From the NCBI GenBank assembly GCA_902788575.1, contig CADAKY010000002.1:62001-126000 (forward strand): 64,000 nucleotides of DNA. The letters are read 5' to 3'. Positions 7,681 to 16,461 of the stretch are shown here, piece by piece. Both the position numbers and the translations under genes were made by a program. This stretch comes from an uncultured bacterium (GTDB taxonomy: Bacteria > Cyanobacteriota > Vampirovibrionia > Gastranaerophilales > Gastranaerophilaceae). Each line of letters opens with the position of its first letter. Position 1 is the first letter of the stretch. The notes under the pieces were generated by a model. It made no database searches, was not told where the DNA came from, and saw only the letters and a program-made list of their open reading frames with translations.

Positions 7681-9027
7681 TTATATACTTTTTACGAATT
7701 CTATCTGTTTTTTAAAAGCATTGATTGATTTTTCGCTTACATTCGGGATTATATTCTGAATGATATTTTTAAGAGAATTATATGTATAAATCCCGCCAAT
7801 CTGAAGTAATTTTATTCGTTCTAAAATATCCTCAATTTTAATTTTTGCAAGATGATCCGCTTCTACATATCGTTTTATCATTTCAGAAGTATTTTCTGTA
7901 TTAACAGGCGGAATTGCAATCGGTTCAAACCTGCCTGTTCTTAGAAGTATATCATCTATTGCCTCAGGATTATTGCATGTTGCAATAACGGTTGCATGAA
8001 ACTGTTCAGAAACATTGTCCATAAAGCTTTTCATCGGTCCGGTAAGTTTTGATTCCGCAGGAACAAAATATTCAAAATCTTTTATGTGAATAACGGTTCT
8101 TTTTCCTGTTTTTTCAAAAGTTTTTTGAGCATTTTTTGCCAAATCCCTTAATTTTGCAATTTGTTGTGCTTCATTACCGGTTGTATTTAATTCAATATAC
8201 TCAGTGTCATACTGTTTGGCAATTCTGAATGCAAACATATCATTAAGTTCTGAATCCGGTCCGAAAAGCAAAATTCCGTTCGGTACAAAAGTTTTGTCTC
8301 CGTATCTTTCCAGAATTACAGCTTCTCCAAAAAGTTTTTTAATTTCTTCTTTTTCTTGTTTATATCCGGATATTGTACCAAATCCTTCAGGTGCAGGACA
8401 ATTTATTTTGCGTTTTACAATGTTCGGAACTTTTATTGAAGCATTTTGTTTGTTTTTAAGATCATTAATTTTTAATTCTTGAGAATTTCTCAGTTGTTGA
8501 ATTTTTGTTTTTGTATCCTGTTCAACATTTTGTTCATATGGTTTTAGAGAATTTACAATTTCAGTATTTTTCTTTTGAATATTTTGTTTTGTCAAATTTT
8601 GTTCATTGATTGTATTCAGATAATCCTGATTAGATTTTTTAATGCTTTCGTTTGTGGAATTTAGGCTTTCAATAACTGTTTTTAGTTGTTTTATTGTATC
8701 TTTTTTTTGTTGTTGTATTCTTTTTAAATTTTCAAGTGATGCGTTTTTTGATTTCAATACTGAGGAATGGTAATTGACAAGGTCATTCAGAGAATCTTTT
8801 GCGCCGTCTCGTTCGATTTTTTTACGTGCAATATTTTTTTCTATATCTCTGATTTCTTCTTTCATATTTTTTTCAACGATTTCTTTTGCCTCGTCTTCCC
8901 CGTACAGCCACCACGACAAACGGTTATATTCACCGCGCAGGAGTTGTACCCTGTCTTCATATTCGCCTTTGAATGCGGGTTTTATATAAGTTGGTGAATG
9001 AAATGAATTTATTTTTTGAATAATCAT
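7681..9027 (-). CDS. AAA+-like pseudo-ATPase with coiled coil and FKG leader
   Basis: Last gene of the AAA+ array, 448 residues. Order: leader ending KPAFKGEYED (F19-K20-G21); coiled coil about 45-195; linker ISGYKQEK near 219; degenerate AAA domain about 225-400. The P-loop reads GPDSELND (256-263), lacking the GKT needed for nucleotide phosphate binding. The Walker B position reads VIHIKDFE with Lys in place of the usual Asp. Sensor 1 (ATCNNPE) and the arginine-finger segment LLRTGRF (R363, R366) remain. This suggests it cannot hydrolyse ATP itself but could donate an arginine finger to a neighbouring subunit. Closely spaced with the gene at 9030 (2 nt). Confidence 0.85.
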   Translation of the reverse strand: MIIQKINSFHSPTYIKPAFKGEYEDRVQLLRGEYNRLSWWLYGEDEAKEIVEKNMKEEIRDIEKNIARKKIERDGAKDSLNDLVNYHSSVLKSKNASLENLKRIQQQKKDTIKQLKTVIESLNSTNESIKKSNQDYLNTINEQNLTKQNIQKKNTEIVNSLKPYEQNVEQDTKTKIQQLRNSQELKINDLKNKQNASIKVPNIVKRKINCPAPEGFGTISGYKQEKEEIKKLFGEAVILERYGDKTFVPNGILLFGPDSELNDMFAFRIAKQYDTEYIELNTTGNEAQQIAKLRDLAKNAQKTFEKTGKRTVIHIKDFEYFVPAESKLTGPMKSFMDNVSEQFHATVIATCNNPEAIDDILLRTGRFEPIAIPPVNTENTSEMIKRYVEADHLAKIKIEDILERIKLLQIGGIYTYNSLKNIIQNIIPNVSEKSINAFKKQIEFVKSI

Positions 9028-9029
9028 TT

Positions 9030-10064
9030 TTATTTCCTCAATCCGTTCAGCAAGTTTATACCGGCTGATTTTTTGCCGTTAAGGCTTTTTATTATACTTT
9101 GTAAACCGAAATTTTTGTGTTCCAGAAATTTTTCGGTTATTTTAAATGTTTCATTAAATGTAAATGTATTAGCATTCTTTGTAAATCTGGTCAAAGCAAT
9201 GATTGTATTGTGGTACGTTTTTGCACCGTTTTCTAAAATTGCATCCAAAAATTTCTTATCTGCTTCCGAAACCGAATCAACAGTCTCAAAATGTTCTACC
9301 ATTGTAAAAGAATGACTTCCGTTTTTTTCGTACTCTTTATTTGCAAGAAAAGATAATTCTTTCAGAATTTGTACAAATTCATCTTTATATTTGCCTGCGT
9401 TTATAAATGCATAATTAGAGTCTGTTACGGTAGATAGCCAATTTAGAATAGTTTTTGCGGAATCTTCATTTAGACCTGTTATTTCCACACTTGACGGCAT
9501 TTCTGTGGATTCACCTTCCAAAAGAGAAATGGCAGGATTTATTATTTTTTTAATAAATTGTGCTTTAATACCATTTATGGCAATTTGTGACTCTTTAGCA
9601 TATTTTTCTTGTAGTTCTGCTCCGACTAATGCAAGCTTTTTGGACGCGTTTTTATTTATTTTATCTTTTTTTTCTGAAATTTCCGAAATGATTTTTTGCT
9701 GATTTTTGTGTAATTTTTCAATTTCTGCATTATTTTCTTTAATATTTTTGGTATATCGTTCGCCTAAAGAGCGTTCAGAATTAATTTTGGCTTCTGTGTT
9801 TTTAACTTTTTCTCGCAGTTCGGAAATTCTTCTGTTTGTGTCGTCAATTTGTTTTTTTACGTTGGAAATAGAGTTATTAACAGAAGATTCTTTTTGGGAA
9901 AAGGTTTCATTTTCCTGAATTTTTTCTTTTTCAATACGTACTCTATCAGATTCCAGATAAGAAAATTCTGATTTTTTTGAATATTTTTCATCGTTTAAAT
10001 AATGTCCGAATGTTAAATTTTTAGGTCTGATATTCGGTACTGTAATTATATTGCAGATTTTCAT
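9030..10064 (-). CDS. Coiled-coil protein with vestigial AAA domain
   Basis: A 344-residue member of the same array. It starts MKICNIITVPN with NLTFGHY (F19-G20) at the leader end, then a long Lys/Glu coiled coil about 45-170. From about residue 200 the order of strands still resembles an AAA domain: FTMVEHFETV sits where Walker B would be and TIIALTRFTK where sensor 1 would be. There is no P-loop and no arginine finger. By alignment with its neighbours it is a highly decayed AAA+ paralogue, probably structural. It is 14 nt downstream of the intact ATPase gene and 2 nt upstream of the pseudo-ATPase gene. Confidence 0.75.
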   Translation of the reverse strand: MKICNIITVPNIRPKNLTFGHYLNDEKYSKKSEFSYLESDRVRIEKEKIQENETFSQKESSVNNSISNVKKQIDDTNRRISELREKVKNTEAKINSERSLGERYTKNIKENNAEIEKLHKNQQKIISEISEKKDKINKNASKKLALVGAELQEKYAKESQIAINGIKAQFIKKIINPAISLLEGESTEMPSSVEITGLNEDSAKTILNWLSTVTDSNYAFINAGKYKDEFVQILKELSFLANKEYEKNGSHSFTMVEHFETVDSVSEADKKFLDAILENGAKTYHNTIIALTRFTKNANTFTFNETFKITEKFLEHKNFGLQSIIKSLNGKKSAGINLLNGLRK

Positions 10065-10078
10065 ATTGCACCTTTTTA

Positions 10079-11557
10079 TTATGTATGTTTTATGAATTCC
10101 ATTTGTTTTTTAAACAGTTCCATAGTTTCTTTTTTGATATCCGGATTTGTATTTTTGATGGCTTTCATAAAATCTTTGTGCGTCATAGTTTTAAGATTGT
10201 ATTTCTTCGCAAATGCAGATGCAATATTTGCAAGTTTTGCGTTGCTGTATGCTATTGTTGGATAGTTTATGGTAACTTCTTCCGCTAATTTTTCAAAGTT
10301 TACTGTATTATCTGCAAAAACTTGTCCGTGGTATTTAAGAACAGCAAGAGCATTTTGCTTGTCTGCCGGTGCTAATCCTACTTTTACGGCAAAACGTCCT
10401 GATCTCAAAAGGATATCGTCAAGTTTCTCAGGATAATTTGTTGTTGCAAACAGGGTGCAGTGATATTTTTCAGAAGCATCATCCATAAAGGTTTTTAGAG
10501 GCCCGACAAGCCTTGAACCTTTTGGTGCATAATCGTCAAATTCGTCAATTTGTATAATTGTTCTAATGCCTGTTTTCTCAAAATTTTCTTGAGCTTTATT
10601 TGCTATTGCTCTTAAATTTTTAAGGTTTTCAACAGGGTCAAGTGTGTCTTCTATTTTTACGATATTACAGTCAAGCTGTTGTGCAAATGATTCTGCAAAC
10701 AAGGTCTTGCCATTTCCTTTCGGTCCGAAGAATAGTATTCCGTTTGGCACATCGGCTTTTTGTCCGTCTCTTTCAAGAGCAATCGGACTTCCTACCATTT
10801 CCATCAAAATGTTCTTTTCTTTAGTATATCCGCCGATTCTTCCGAAACCTTTATTCTTTGAAACAGTATTCATTTTTTGGAAAATTTCTTTTATGTTTTG
10901 GACTTTTTCAGTTTCCTGAAGGTTTGCTTTTATTTGGCTTTCGTACAATTCTTTCATTCTCAATAATTCTTGTTCAAAACGTTTTTCCATTTCGCTGTCA
11001 CGTTTTGTACGAGCTTCTTCCATTTTTTTTATTAACTCTTCAGTTTCTTTGTCCCGCTTTGCTTGAAGTTCTTTTTGGTCGCTTAACAATTTTTGGTAGC
11101 CGATTAACTGAGTTTTAAGGTTTTTTGCAGCTTCTGCCTGTGCTTCTAAGGCTTTATTTTGGATAGTTATGGTTTCATTATGAGAATTTTTAAATTGAAC
11201 AATCAATTCGTCGGTTCTTCTTTGCTGAGCTTCAAGCTTTGTTGCATAGTCCTGCAAATCTTTCATTCTTGCTTCGTTTACTCTGTTTATGGTTTCTGCT
11301 TCAATTCTTTTGAGTTCATTTTCGTGATTGCGTTTGTCAATTTTAATTTTTGCGTTATTACGTTCTTTTTCTTCGGCACCGCCAAGGTTCCATTCAAACC
11401 AGTTGTAGTATTCACGCTGTTTTTCGACTTCGCGTTCCACTTCTTCTTCATAAACGGAACTTTTGAATGTCATTTGATTTGTTACATTTAAGTTTCTCTG
11501 TCTAAGATTATTTGTTCTCAAAACAGCCGGTCTGACGGCGATTGGGCTAATTCTCAT
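10079..11557 (-). CDS. Intact AAA+ ATPase with coiled coil and FKS leader
   Basis: A 492-residue protein and the only array member with every motif. Leader MRISPIAVRP ends at MTFKSS (F31-K32-S33). Residues 35-215 form a long coiled coil. GRIGGYTKEK (239-248) resembles the start of FtsH/Cdc48-type AAA domains. Walker A is GPKGNGKT (278-285), Walker B IIQIDEFDD (D338, E339), sensor 1 ATTNYPE (N374), arginine finger LLRSGRF (R385, R388). No protease domain or membrane segment is present. It is likely the motor of a complex with its neighbours, from which it differs in length and N-terminal region. Substrate unknown. Confidence 0.9.
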   Translation of the reverse strand: MRISPIAVRPAVLRTNNLRQRNLNVTNQMTFKSSVYEEEVEREVEKQREYYNWFEWNLGGAEEKERNNAKIKIDKRNHENELKRIEAETINRVNEARMKDLQDYATKLEAQQRRTDELIVQFKNSHNETITIQNKALEAQAEAAKNLKTQLIGYQKLLSDQKELQAKRDKETEELIKKMEEARTKRDSEMEKRFEQELLRMKELYESQIKANLQETEKVQNIKEIFQKMNTVSKNKGFGRIGGYTKEKNILMEMVGSPIALERDGQKADVPNGILFFGPKGNGKTLFAESFAQQLDCNIVKIEDTLDPVENLKNLRAIANKAQENFEKTGIRTIIQIDEFDDYAPKGSRLVGPLKTFMDDASEKYHCTLFATTNYPEKLDDILLRSGRFAVKVGLAPADKQNALAVLKYHGQVFADNTVNFEKLAEEVTINYPTIAYSNAKLANIASAFAKKYNLKTMTHKDFMKAIKNTNPDIKKETMELFKKQMEFIKHT

Positions 11558-11573
11558 CTGGTAATCCTTTCTG

Positions 11574-12899
11574 TTATATCTTGTAATTTTTTAAACTTTC
11601 TTTTGTTATATCGGGTTTTGAATTCTCAAATATTTCCATCAATTCTTTTTGGTTCAGCAATTGTGTATTCACGTCTGATTTTATCATGCTGTTGAGTTCT
11701 TTTATTCTGCCGCGAATCAGTGATGAAATTTTATCGTTGCTGTAAGCATTTTCTCCTGCTTTTTGAAAAATAAAATCGCTTAATTCATCATAATTTACTG
11801 AATCATCTGCAAAATGTTCTGTATAACGTTTTAATAAAGCCGGCATGTCTTCTCTGCTAATTGGCGGTATATATATCATATCTGATTTCATAATGTTCAG
11901 AATCTTTTCATTTATAGATTTTGGGTAATTGGTTGTTCCGATAATTGTTGCGTGTGATTTTTTCATCAAATTCTGTATCAAATTTTTATATGCTTCTATT
12001 ATATTTTTATCATTTGTTTCAAACAGTGAATCGATTTCATCTATTCTTATAATACTTAATTTCCCCGTTTCTTTATAAATTTTTTCTGCGTCTTGGGCAG
12101 CTTGTTTAAGGGCTTTTAAATCTTCTTTCGGGTTAAGAGTTGTGTCGATTTTAATTTTATTTAATATGAATTCTTCCGAAAAAGCATTTGCAATGAAAGA
12201 TTTTCCCGTTCCTTTGGGGCCGTACAGCAAAATTACATTCGGAAGCTCATCTTCTTTGCCTTCTTTTAAAGGTTCAATAAATTTATTTGTTAGTATGTTT
12301 TTTTCTTTTTTATATCCCGCAACTTTGACCATCCCAGGTAAATCATTGACTGAGTCTGCCTGATTGATTATTTGATTTTTTATAATTGCATTTTTTGCTT
12401 CCTCAGAAGTACTTTCTGTTTCTTTAACTTGTTGAGAGAGTTCTCGTATTTCATTAATAATGCTGTTATCAGAATCAGCCTGACGAATGGTATTTTCTGC
12501 TGTTAATTTTTCTTCGGCAGCAGGTTCTTTTTTTAAATTTTTTATCAAATCCTGAATTTTTTTTTCAGATTCTTCAAGTTTTTTATTTGCGTCATCAAGT
12601 AATTTTTTGTATTGTTCTTCAAGTTCATTTTTTAATTTGTTGGCGGCATCTTTTTCTGATTCCATTTTTTTTGCAGCTTTTTTCTCCAAGAAAAATCCGA
12701 CTATTGCTCCGATTATTAATAATCCGCCGAAAACGTTTTTAAAAATTGCAAGATTTTTGTTTTCTGTTTTTATAGTTTGTTCAGTTTTAAAAGAGATGCT
12801 ATCGGAACGCTGTATTGCAGGTTGCTGTATGGTTGGTTGTTTTGTACGATTTGTGTTTTTCGCTCCGAGTTTTACTGAGCTAATGTGATTGATGTTCAT
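11574..12899 (-). CDS. Membrane-anchored AAA+ ATPase, no arginine finger
   Basis: A 441-residue protein starting MNINHISSVKLG, leader ending ISFKTE (F37-K38). It has one transmembrane helix at about 50-70 (VFGGLLIIGAIVGFFL), then a coiled coil 73-125 and an AAA domain from VAGYKKEK (193-200). Walker A is GPKGTGKS (227-234), Walker B SIIRIDEID (D287, E288), sensor 1 GTTNYPK. The position of the arginine finger reads IMKSDM, so it probably depends on a neighbour for hydrolysis. The ATG at 12899 was chosen because it directly follows the upstream stop (12901-12903) and has AGAAAGG about 9 nt before it; the longer frame would overlap. It could tether the complex to the inner membrane. Confidence 0.87.
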   Translation of the reverse strand: MNINHISSVKLGAKNTNRTKQPTIQQPAIQRSDSISFKTEQTIKTENKNLAIFKNVFGGLLIIGAIVGFFLEKKAAKKMESEKDAANKLKNELEEQYKKLLDDANKKLEESEKKIQDLIKNLKKEPAAEEKLTAENTIRQADSDNSIINEIRELSQQVKETESTSEEAKNAIIKNQIINQADSVNDLPGMVKVAGYKKEKNILTNKFIEPLKEGKEDELPNVILLYGPKGTGKSFIANAFSEEFILNKIKIDTTLNPKEDLKALKQAAQDAEKIYKETGKLSIIRIDEIDSLFETNDKNIIEAYKNLIQNLMKKSHATIIGTTNYPKSINEKILNIMKSDMIYIPPISREDMPALLKRYTEHFADDSVNYDELSDFIFQKAGENAYSNDKISSLIRGRIKELNSMIKSDVNTQLLNQKELMEIFENSKPDITKESLKNYKI

Positions 12900-12900
12900 T

Positions 12901-14724
12901 TTATATGCCTTTCTTGAGGTTTGAATTTGGAATTTCAATGTCGGGATTTATGTCTTTTAAAATTTCGGATAAATCCTGTTCTGTTAATTTTCCGTTTTGT
13001 ACAAATTTAGATTTTATGCCTTTTATAATTCCGTTTTTTACTTGAGCGTTACTAAAACCGTTTTTATCGGTTTTATCTGTAAGCTGCTGTGCAAGTTTAT
13101 CATATCTTACAGAATCTCTTGCAAAATCCTGTGAATAATATTTAATAATTTCAGATAAGTCAGCTTTGTCTGCATAGGATATAAAAATCGTTTTTGTTCC
13201 GTTTGCAGGCAGCAGATTTTTATTTACATTATTCGGGAAATTTGTTGTTCCGAGAATTGTACAATGGTTGTTTCCTGATAATAAATTAACCGTTGAACTG
13301 TAGTTTTCATTCTGTTTACCGTTTAGGAAACTGTCCATTTCTTCAATTCTTATAAGGCTGTATCTGCCGGTTTCTTCAAAATGTTTTTTTGCGGATTCAA
13401 TGGCTTGTTCAAGATTCTTTAAGTCTTGAGACGCATCAAGAGTTGTTTCAAGGTTGATAATGTTGCATCCTGACTCTTCTTCTATAGAGTTTGCAATTAA
13501 AGTTTTGCCGCAGCCTTTCGGCCCGTAAAACATTACAACATTCGGAGGGGTTGCTTTTTTACCTGAATGTATTTTTCTTATAGGCGCCAGTAATGAATTG
13601 TTTATTTCGGAAATAACTTCTTTGTATCCGGCTATTCTTTGCATTGGCGGAAGTTCTTTTTGTGAATTTTGGATTTTATTTATAAGTATAAGATTATTAA
13701 TTTTGTTTATTTCACCGGCAAGAACTTCTTTTTTTGTTTCATATTCCTGCTTAATATCAGTTGTTATTTCTTTAATTCTTTGCATAATTAATTCTTCGTC
13801 ACCAAGATTTACAAGAGACATTTTTAATTTTGCAATGTATTCGTTATATGAACTCTCCAGAGCATTTTTTTCTTTTTTTAATTCGTTTAAATCTTTTAAA
13901 ATAGCAGTGTCATCATAGTTATCGTTTTTTAAAACCGTATTTATATGATTTGTACACTGTTCATTTTTTATCGTTTCAGTTTCTAATATCTTTGCAAATT
14001 CATCCTGCGCTTTTGCGTGTGCACTGTACATGCTGTTAAACCATTCGGCAAGTTTTTCTCCTTGCTTTTGGCTTTTTTCCTTTACTTTGTACTGCCATGA
14101 CATAATCCTGCTCTCTTCAAGTGATTTTGCTTCTGCATATTTTTCTGCAGTGGACGGTTCATCAATCAAATCCGGATTTATGCAGCATTCTTCAAACTCG
14201 TTACGTTTTTTTATCCAGTTGTTATAATTGTACTTAAATCCTTTAATAAGCCCTGTGTGGTCAGATTTAATCCCTCTTGCGGAAAGATAAGCTCCTTTAA
14301 TTCCGCCTATTGCTCCCCAGGTATATTTGACAGGAAGAAGCAAAGTGTCATAAAATCTAACGACACCTCTTGATATAGCATCTCCGAAACGGCCATGTAC
14401 AACATCGTTTAACGGTTTTATTCCTTTGATTAGAAATGATAAACCATAAATGCTTTCTCCTCCTGCAAAATGTTCTGCTATATCACCGGCTCCTTCAAAA
14501 GTTTCTGCTCCGGTGGCAGCTTTCTCCAGCGCGTTTCCTGCTGCTTCTGTAATGGTTTCAACGGCAGAATCATCGGCAAGTGTTTTTTTGATAAGCGGTA
14601 TCCCTAAATCTTTCGGAAAAGATGTTTTCATATAAGATACTGAATTGGACGGCTTCAAAGAAGAGATATATCTTGATAACTCTAAAGGGGTCTTATTGTA
14701 TTTATAAATCCCTGAAATGTTCAC
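12901..14724 (-). CDS. Large AAA+ protein, first gene of the array
   Basis: A 607-residue protein with GTG start (AAGGAG 8 nt upstream). N-terminus MNISGIYKYN with TSFPKDLG (35-40) at the leader end. Residues 50-160 hold Ala/Gly-rich helices with hydrophobic stretches (SIYGLSFLIKG, TLLLPVKYTWGAIGG) that may touch the membrane; 200-350 is coiled coil. AAA domain: IAGYKEV (364-370), Walker A GPKGCGKT (401-408), Walker B LIRIEEMD with Glu in place of the first Asp, sensor 1 GTTNFPN. The arginine-finger site reads LLPANGT. It probably binds ATP, but hydrolysis is uncertain. A TTGACA at 14830-14825 in the 129-bp upstream gap may be part of a promoter, although its spacing to TATTAT (20 bp) is poor. 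Confidence 0.87.
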   Translation of the reverse strand: MNISGIYKYNKTPLELSRYISSLKPSNSVSYMKTSFPKDLGIPLIKKTLADDSAVETITEAAGNALEKAATGAETFEGAGDIAEHFAGGESIYGLSFLIKGIKPLNDVVHGRFGDAISRGVVRFYDTLLLPVKYTWGAIGGIKGAYLSARGIKSDHTGLIKGFKYNYNNWIKKRNEFEECCINPDLIDEPSTAEKYAEAKSLEESRIMSWQYKVKEKSQKQGEKLAEWFNSMYSAHAKAQDEFAKILETETIKNEQCTNHINTVLKNDNYDDTAILKDLNELKKEKNALESSYNEYIAKLKMSLVNLGDEELIMQRIKEITTDIKQEYETKKEVLAGEINKINNLILINKIQNSQKELPPMQRIAGYKEVISEINNSLLAPIRKIHSGKKATPPNVVMFYGPKGCGKTLIANSIEEESGCNIINLETTLDASQDLKNLEQAIESAKKHFEETGRYSLIRIEEMDSFLNGKQNENYSSTVNLLSGNNHCTILGTTNFPNNVNKNLLPANGTKTIFISYADKADLSEIIKYYSQDFARDSVRYDKLAQQLTDKTDKNGFSNAQVKNGIIKGIKSKFVQNGKLTEQDLSEILKDINPDIEIPNSNLKKGI

Positions 14725-14853
14725 GTGTACTCCTTAAAATGTTTTTTTGAAAAATAATTTTATGTTGATTGTATTGCACACATACTGTACTTATAGATAT
14801 AATAGGAACACAGATAAATTTTTGTGTCAATAAATTGTGTATTTTTATTACAA

Positions 14854-15684
14854 TTATTTAATGCTTTGTCCGTTGTAGATTTTGTAAATTAGTTTATCCA
14901 GATTAAATTGTTTGTCGAAAAGTTGTAAATATTTGTAAAATGAATTGTACGGAGAATCTTTATATGGGTTCGATGTTGTTTCAAAAGTATTGCTGTCAAT
15001 ATTTTTAATGAATCTTTTGCTCATATCGCAGGCAATAAGGTCTGTCGGATTTTCAGCTGCATAGTTGCATAATTGCCGGCATATTAACCGGCTGTATTTT
15101 TTATTGAAAATCAAACTCTCTTTTTTATTCGTCATTTCGGAAATTTTATCCGAAAATTTTGCAGGTCCAAATTTTGTAATAAGATTTCCTTCATGTAAAA
15201 TATGGCAAAATTCATGGAAAAAAGATTCCAGAAAGTTGTCGGTTGCCGTGTGATTGTTTGAATAGTCATAATCACTAATAATATCAAGTCTTTCCCATGC
15301 AAAATCACGGTTAAAAACAATACTCATCGGAGGCAATATTGTATCTTCATTTTTATATAACCTGCAAGGTAAAAAGTTTGTAAAGCCGTATATCATATTT
15401 TCCGGCATGCCTTTAAATTTTCTTAAATCTTCTGTCATAACATTTTGGGGAAAAAACAAATTTAATTTGTACTTGTTGTTAAGCTCAGTAAAAATATCCG
15501 TAACTTTTTTTACGCACCAAGCAATTACTTTATTACCCGCAAAATCCGTATTAATGCCTTGTTCCCGAAAAAGAGCCGCTTCAATTCTTTTGCAGTCTGT
15601 TGAAGCTATTTCGGATTTTATTTTGGAGGTCATTCCTCCGCAAAAGTTTGCGTTGTGCTGTTCTGTGATGTTTAGTATTTTCAT
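14854..15684 (-). CDS. Putative zinc metallopeptidase with short leader
   Basis: A 276-residue protein beginning MKILNITEQHNANFCGG; F14-C15-G16 sits where FKG is in its neighbours. It contains HExxH in FFHEFCHILHEG and downstream NYAAENPTDLIACDM, comparable to ASENKNQYHEVFAEAF in the 5981 gene. The Glu ligand may therefore be replaced by Asp, and the peptidase could be inactive. No signal peptide. It is 6 nt after the 15691 gene in the same operon and upstream of the AAA+ array. Peptidase activity is inferred from HExxH alone. Confidence 0.65.
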   Translation of the reverse strand: MKILNITEQHNANFCGGMTSKIKSEIASTDCKRIEAALFREQGINTDFAGNKVIAWCVKKVTDIFTELNNKYKLNLFFPQNVMTEDLRKFKGMPENMIYGFTNFLPCRLYKNEDTILPPMSIVFNRDFAWERLDIISDYDYSNNHTATDNFLESFFHEFCHILHEGNLITKFGPAKFSDKISEMTNKKESLIFNKKYSRLICRQLCNYAAENPTDLIACDMSKRFIKNIDSNTFETTSNPYKDSPYNSFYKYLQLFDKQFNLDKLIYKIYNGQSIK

Positions 15685-15690
15685 TGCCGG

Positions 15691-16236
15691 TTAATTAAAT
15701 AATCCAATTATGTGGTCTATAAAATTCATGCCGTGTTCATGAGCTTCCGGTAAAATTTCCAAAGCAGAATCTGTGTGTTCAGCCAAATCTCCGATATCGG
15801 ACAAGTGGTCACACATATCTGCTACAGTGTCGAGCGGCGGGACACTGTCTTCCGGCATGTCTTTTAATAGTCCTCTGAAACTTGGTGCGATGCCGTATAC
15901 GCCGGGTTTATCAGCCTTTTTTGCAGCATCCCAGAGAGAATCTACATAACTTTGGCTTATGTGTCCGTCCATTCCGATGTCAGCAGGTTTAATACATTTT
16001 TTGATAGCAGACGGCAGACTGTTAAAGGCACTTATATTATGTTTTACTACATAAGTAGAAAGCTTTTGTTCTATTCGTTCTAGAAGAATGTCATTCAGTT
16101 TTTCTTCTGCGGTTGCGTAGTATGATTTTAAATTTGCAATTGCCGGTTTTTCGCTAAGTTTGAGTTCCTTGAGCGCATTGTTTAAACCTGATTTGTTGTT
16201 TACAAAAAATGTTGGTGATACTTTAAAAATTTTCAT
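15691..16236 (-). CDS. Unknown 181-residue protein with MKI leader
   Basis: No family recognised. Starts MKIFKVSPTFFVNNKSG, a variant of the island leader, then a helical, mixed-charge body and an Asp/His-rich C-terminal stretch (residues about 135-175) that could bind metal. The ATG follows AGGAG by 8 nt. It is the first gene of the minus-strand island, with a good promoter at 16269-16297, and 6 nt separate it from the HExxH protein. Coexpression with that protein is likely; a partner or inhibitor role is only a guess. Confidence 0.65.
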   Translation of the reverse strand: MKIFKVSPTFFVNNKSGLNNALKELKLSEKPAIANLKSYYATAEEKLNDILLERIEQKLSTYVVKHNISAFNSLPSAIKKCIKPADIGMDGHISQSYVDSLWDAAKKADKPGVYGIAPSFRGLLKDMPEDSVPPLDTVADMCDHLSDIGDLAEHTDSALEILPEAHEHGMNFIDHIIGLFN

Positions 16237-16268
16237 ATTTAATACTCCTAATCTTAATTGTAATTAAT

Positions 16269-16297
16269 GTGATACTGAAAAATTATCCTATTGTCAA
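16269..16297 (-). promoter_or_regulatory. Promoter of the minus-strand island
   Basis: Reading the minus strand: TTGACA (16297-16292), 17-bp spacer, TATCAC (16274-16269). The start codon at 16236 is about 32 nt further on. The -35 is a perfect consensus. Confidence 0.65.
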
Positions 16298-16322
16298 GGG
16301 GGGGAAATATAAAAAAGGGTGT

Positions 16323-16353
16323 TAAAGGGGTAAAGGGGTAAAGGGGTAAAGGA
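16323..16353. repeat. TAAAGGGG tandem repeat
   Basis: Three perfect copies of the 8-mer TAAAGGGG at 16323-16346 followed by a partial copy. It lies in the 225-bp gap between the divergent genes at 16236 and 16462, just upstream of the latter. No known element recognised. Confidence 0.8.
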
Positions 16354-16461
16354 TAGGAGGATGATGGAAGATAAATAGTGTTGAAATATGTTGAGAGATT
16401 ACGAATGGGAAAAGCAGGAATATTAGTTTATGATATTATATTTGTATAGAAGAGGTTCGTG

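Noticed and set aside
14799..14830. Promoter TTGACA/TATTAT before the AAA+ array
   Set aside because: The -35 is perfect but the 20-bp spacing is too long to list as a promoter; mentioned only in the gene entry.
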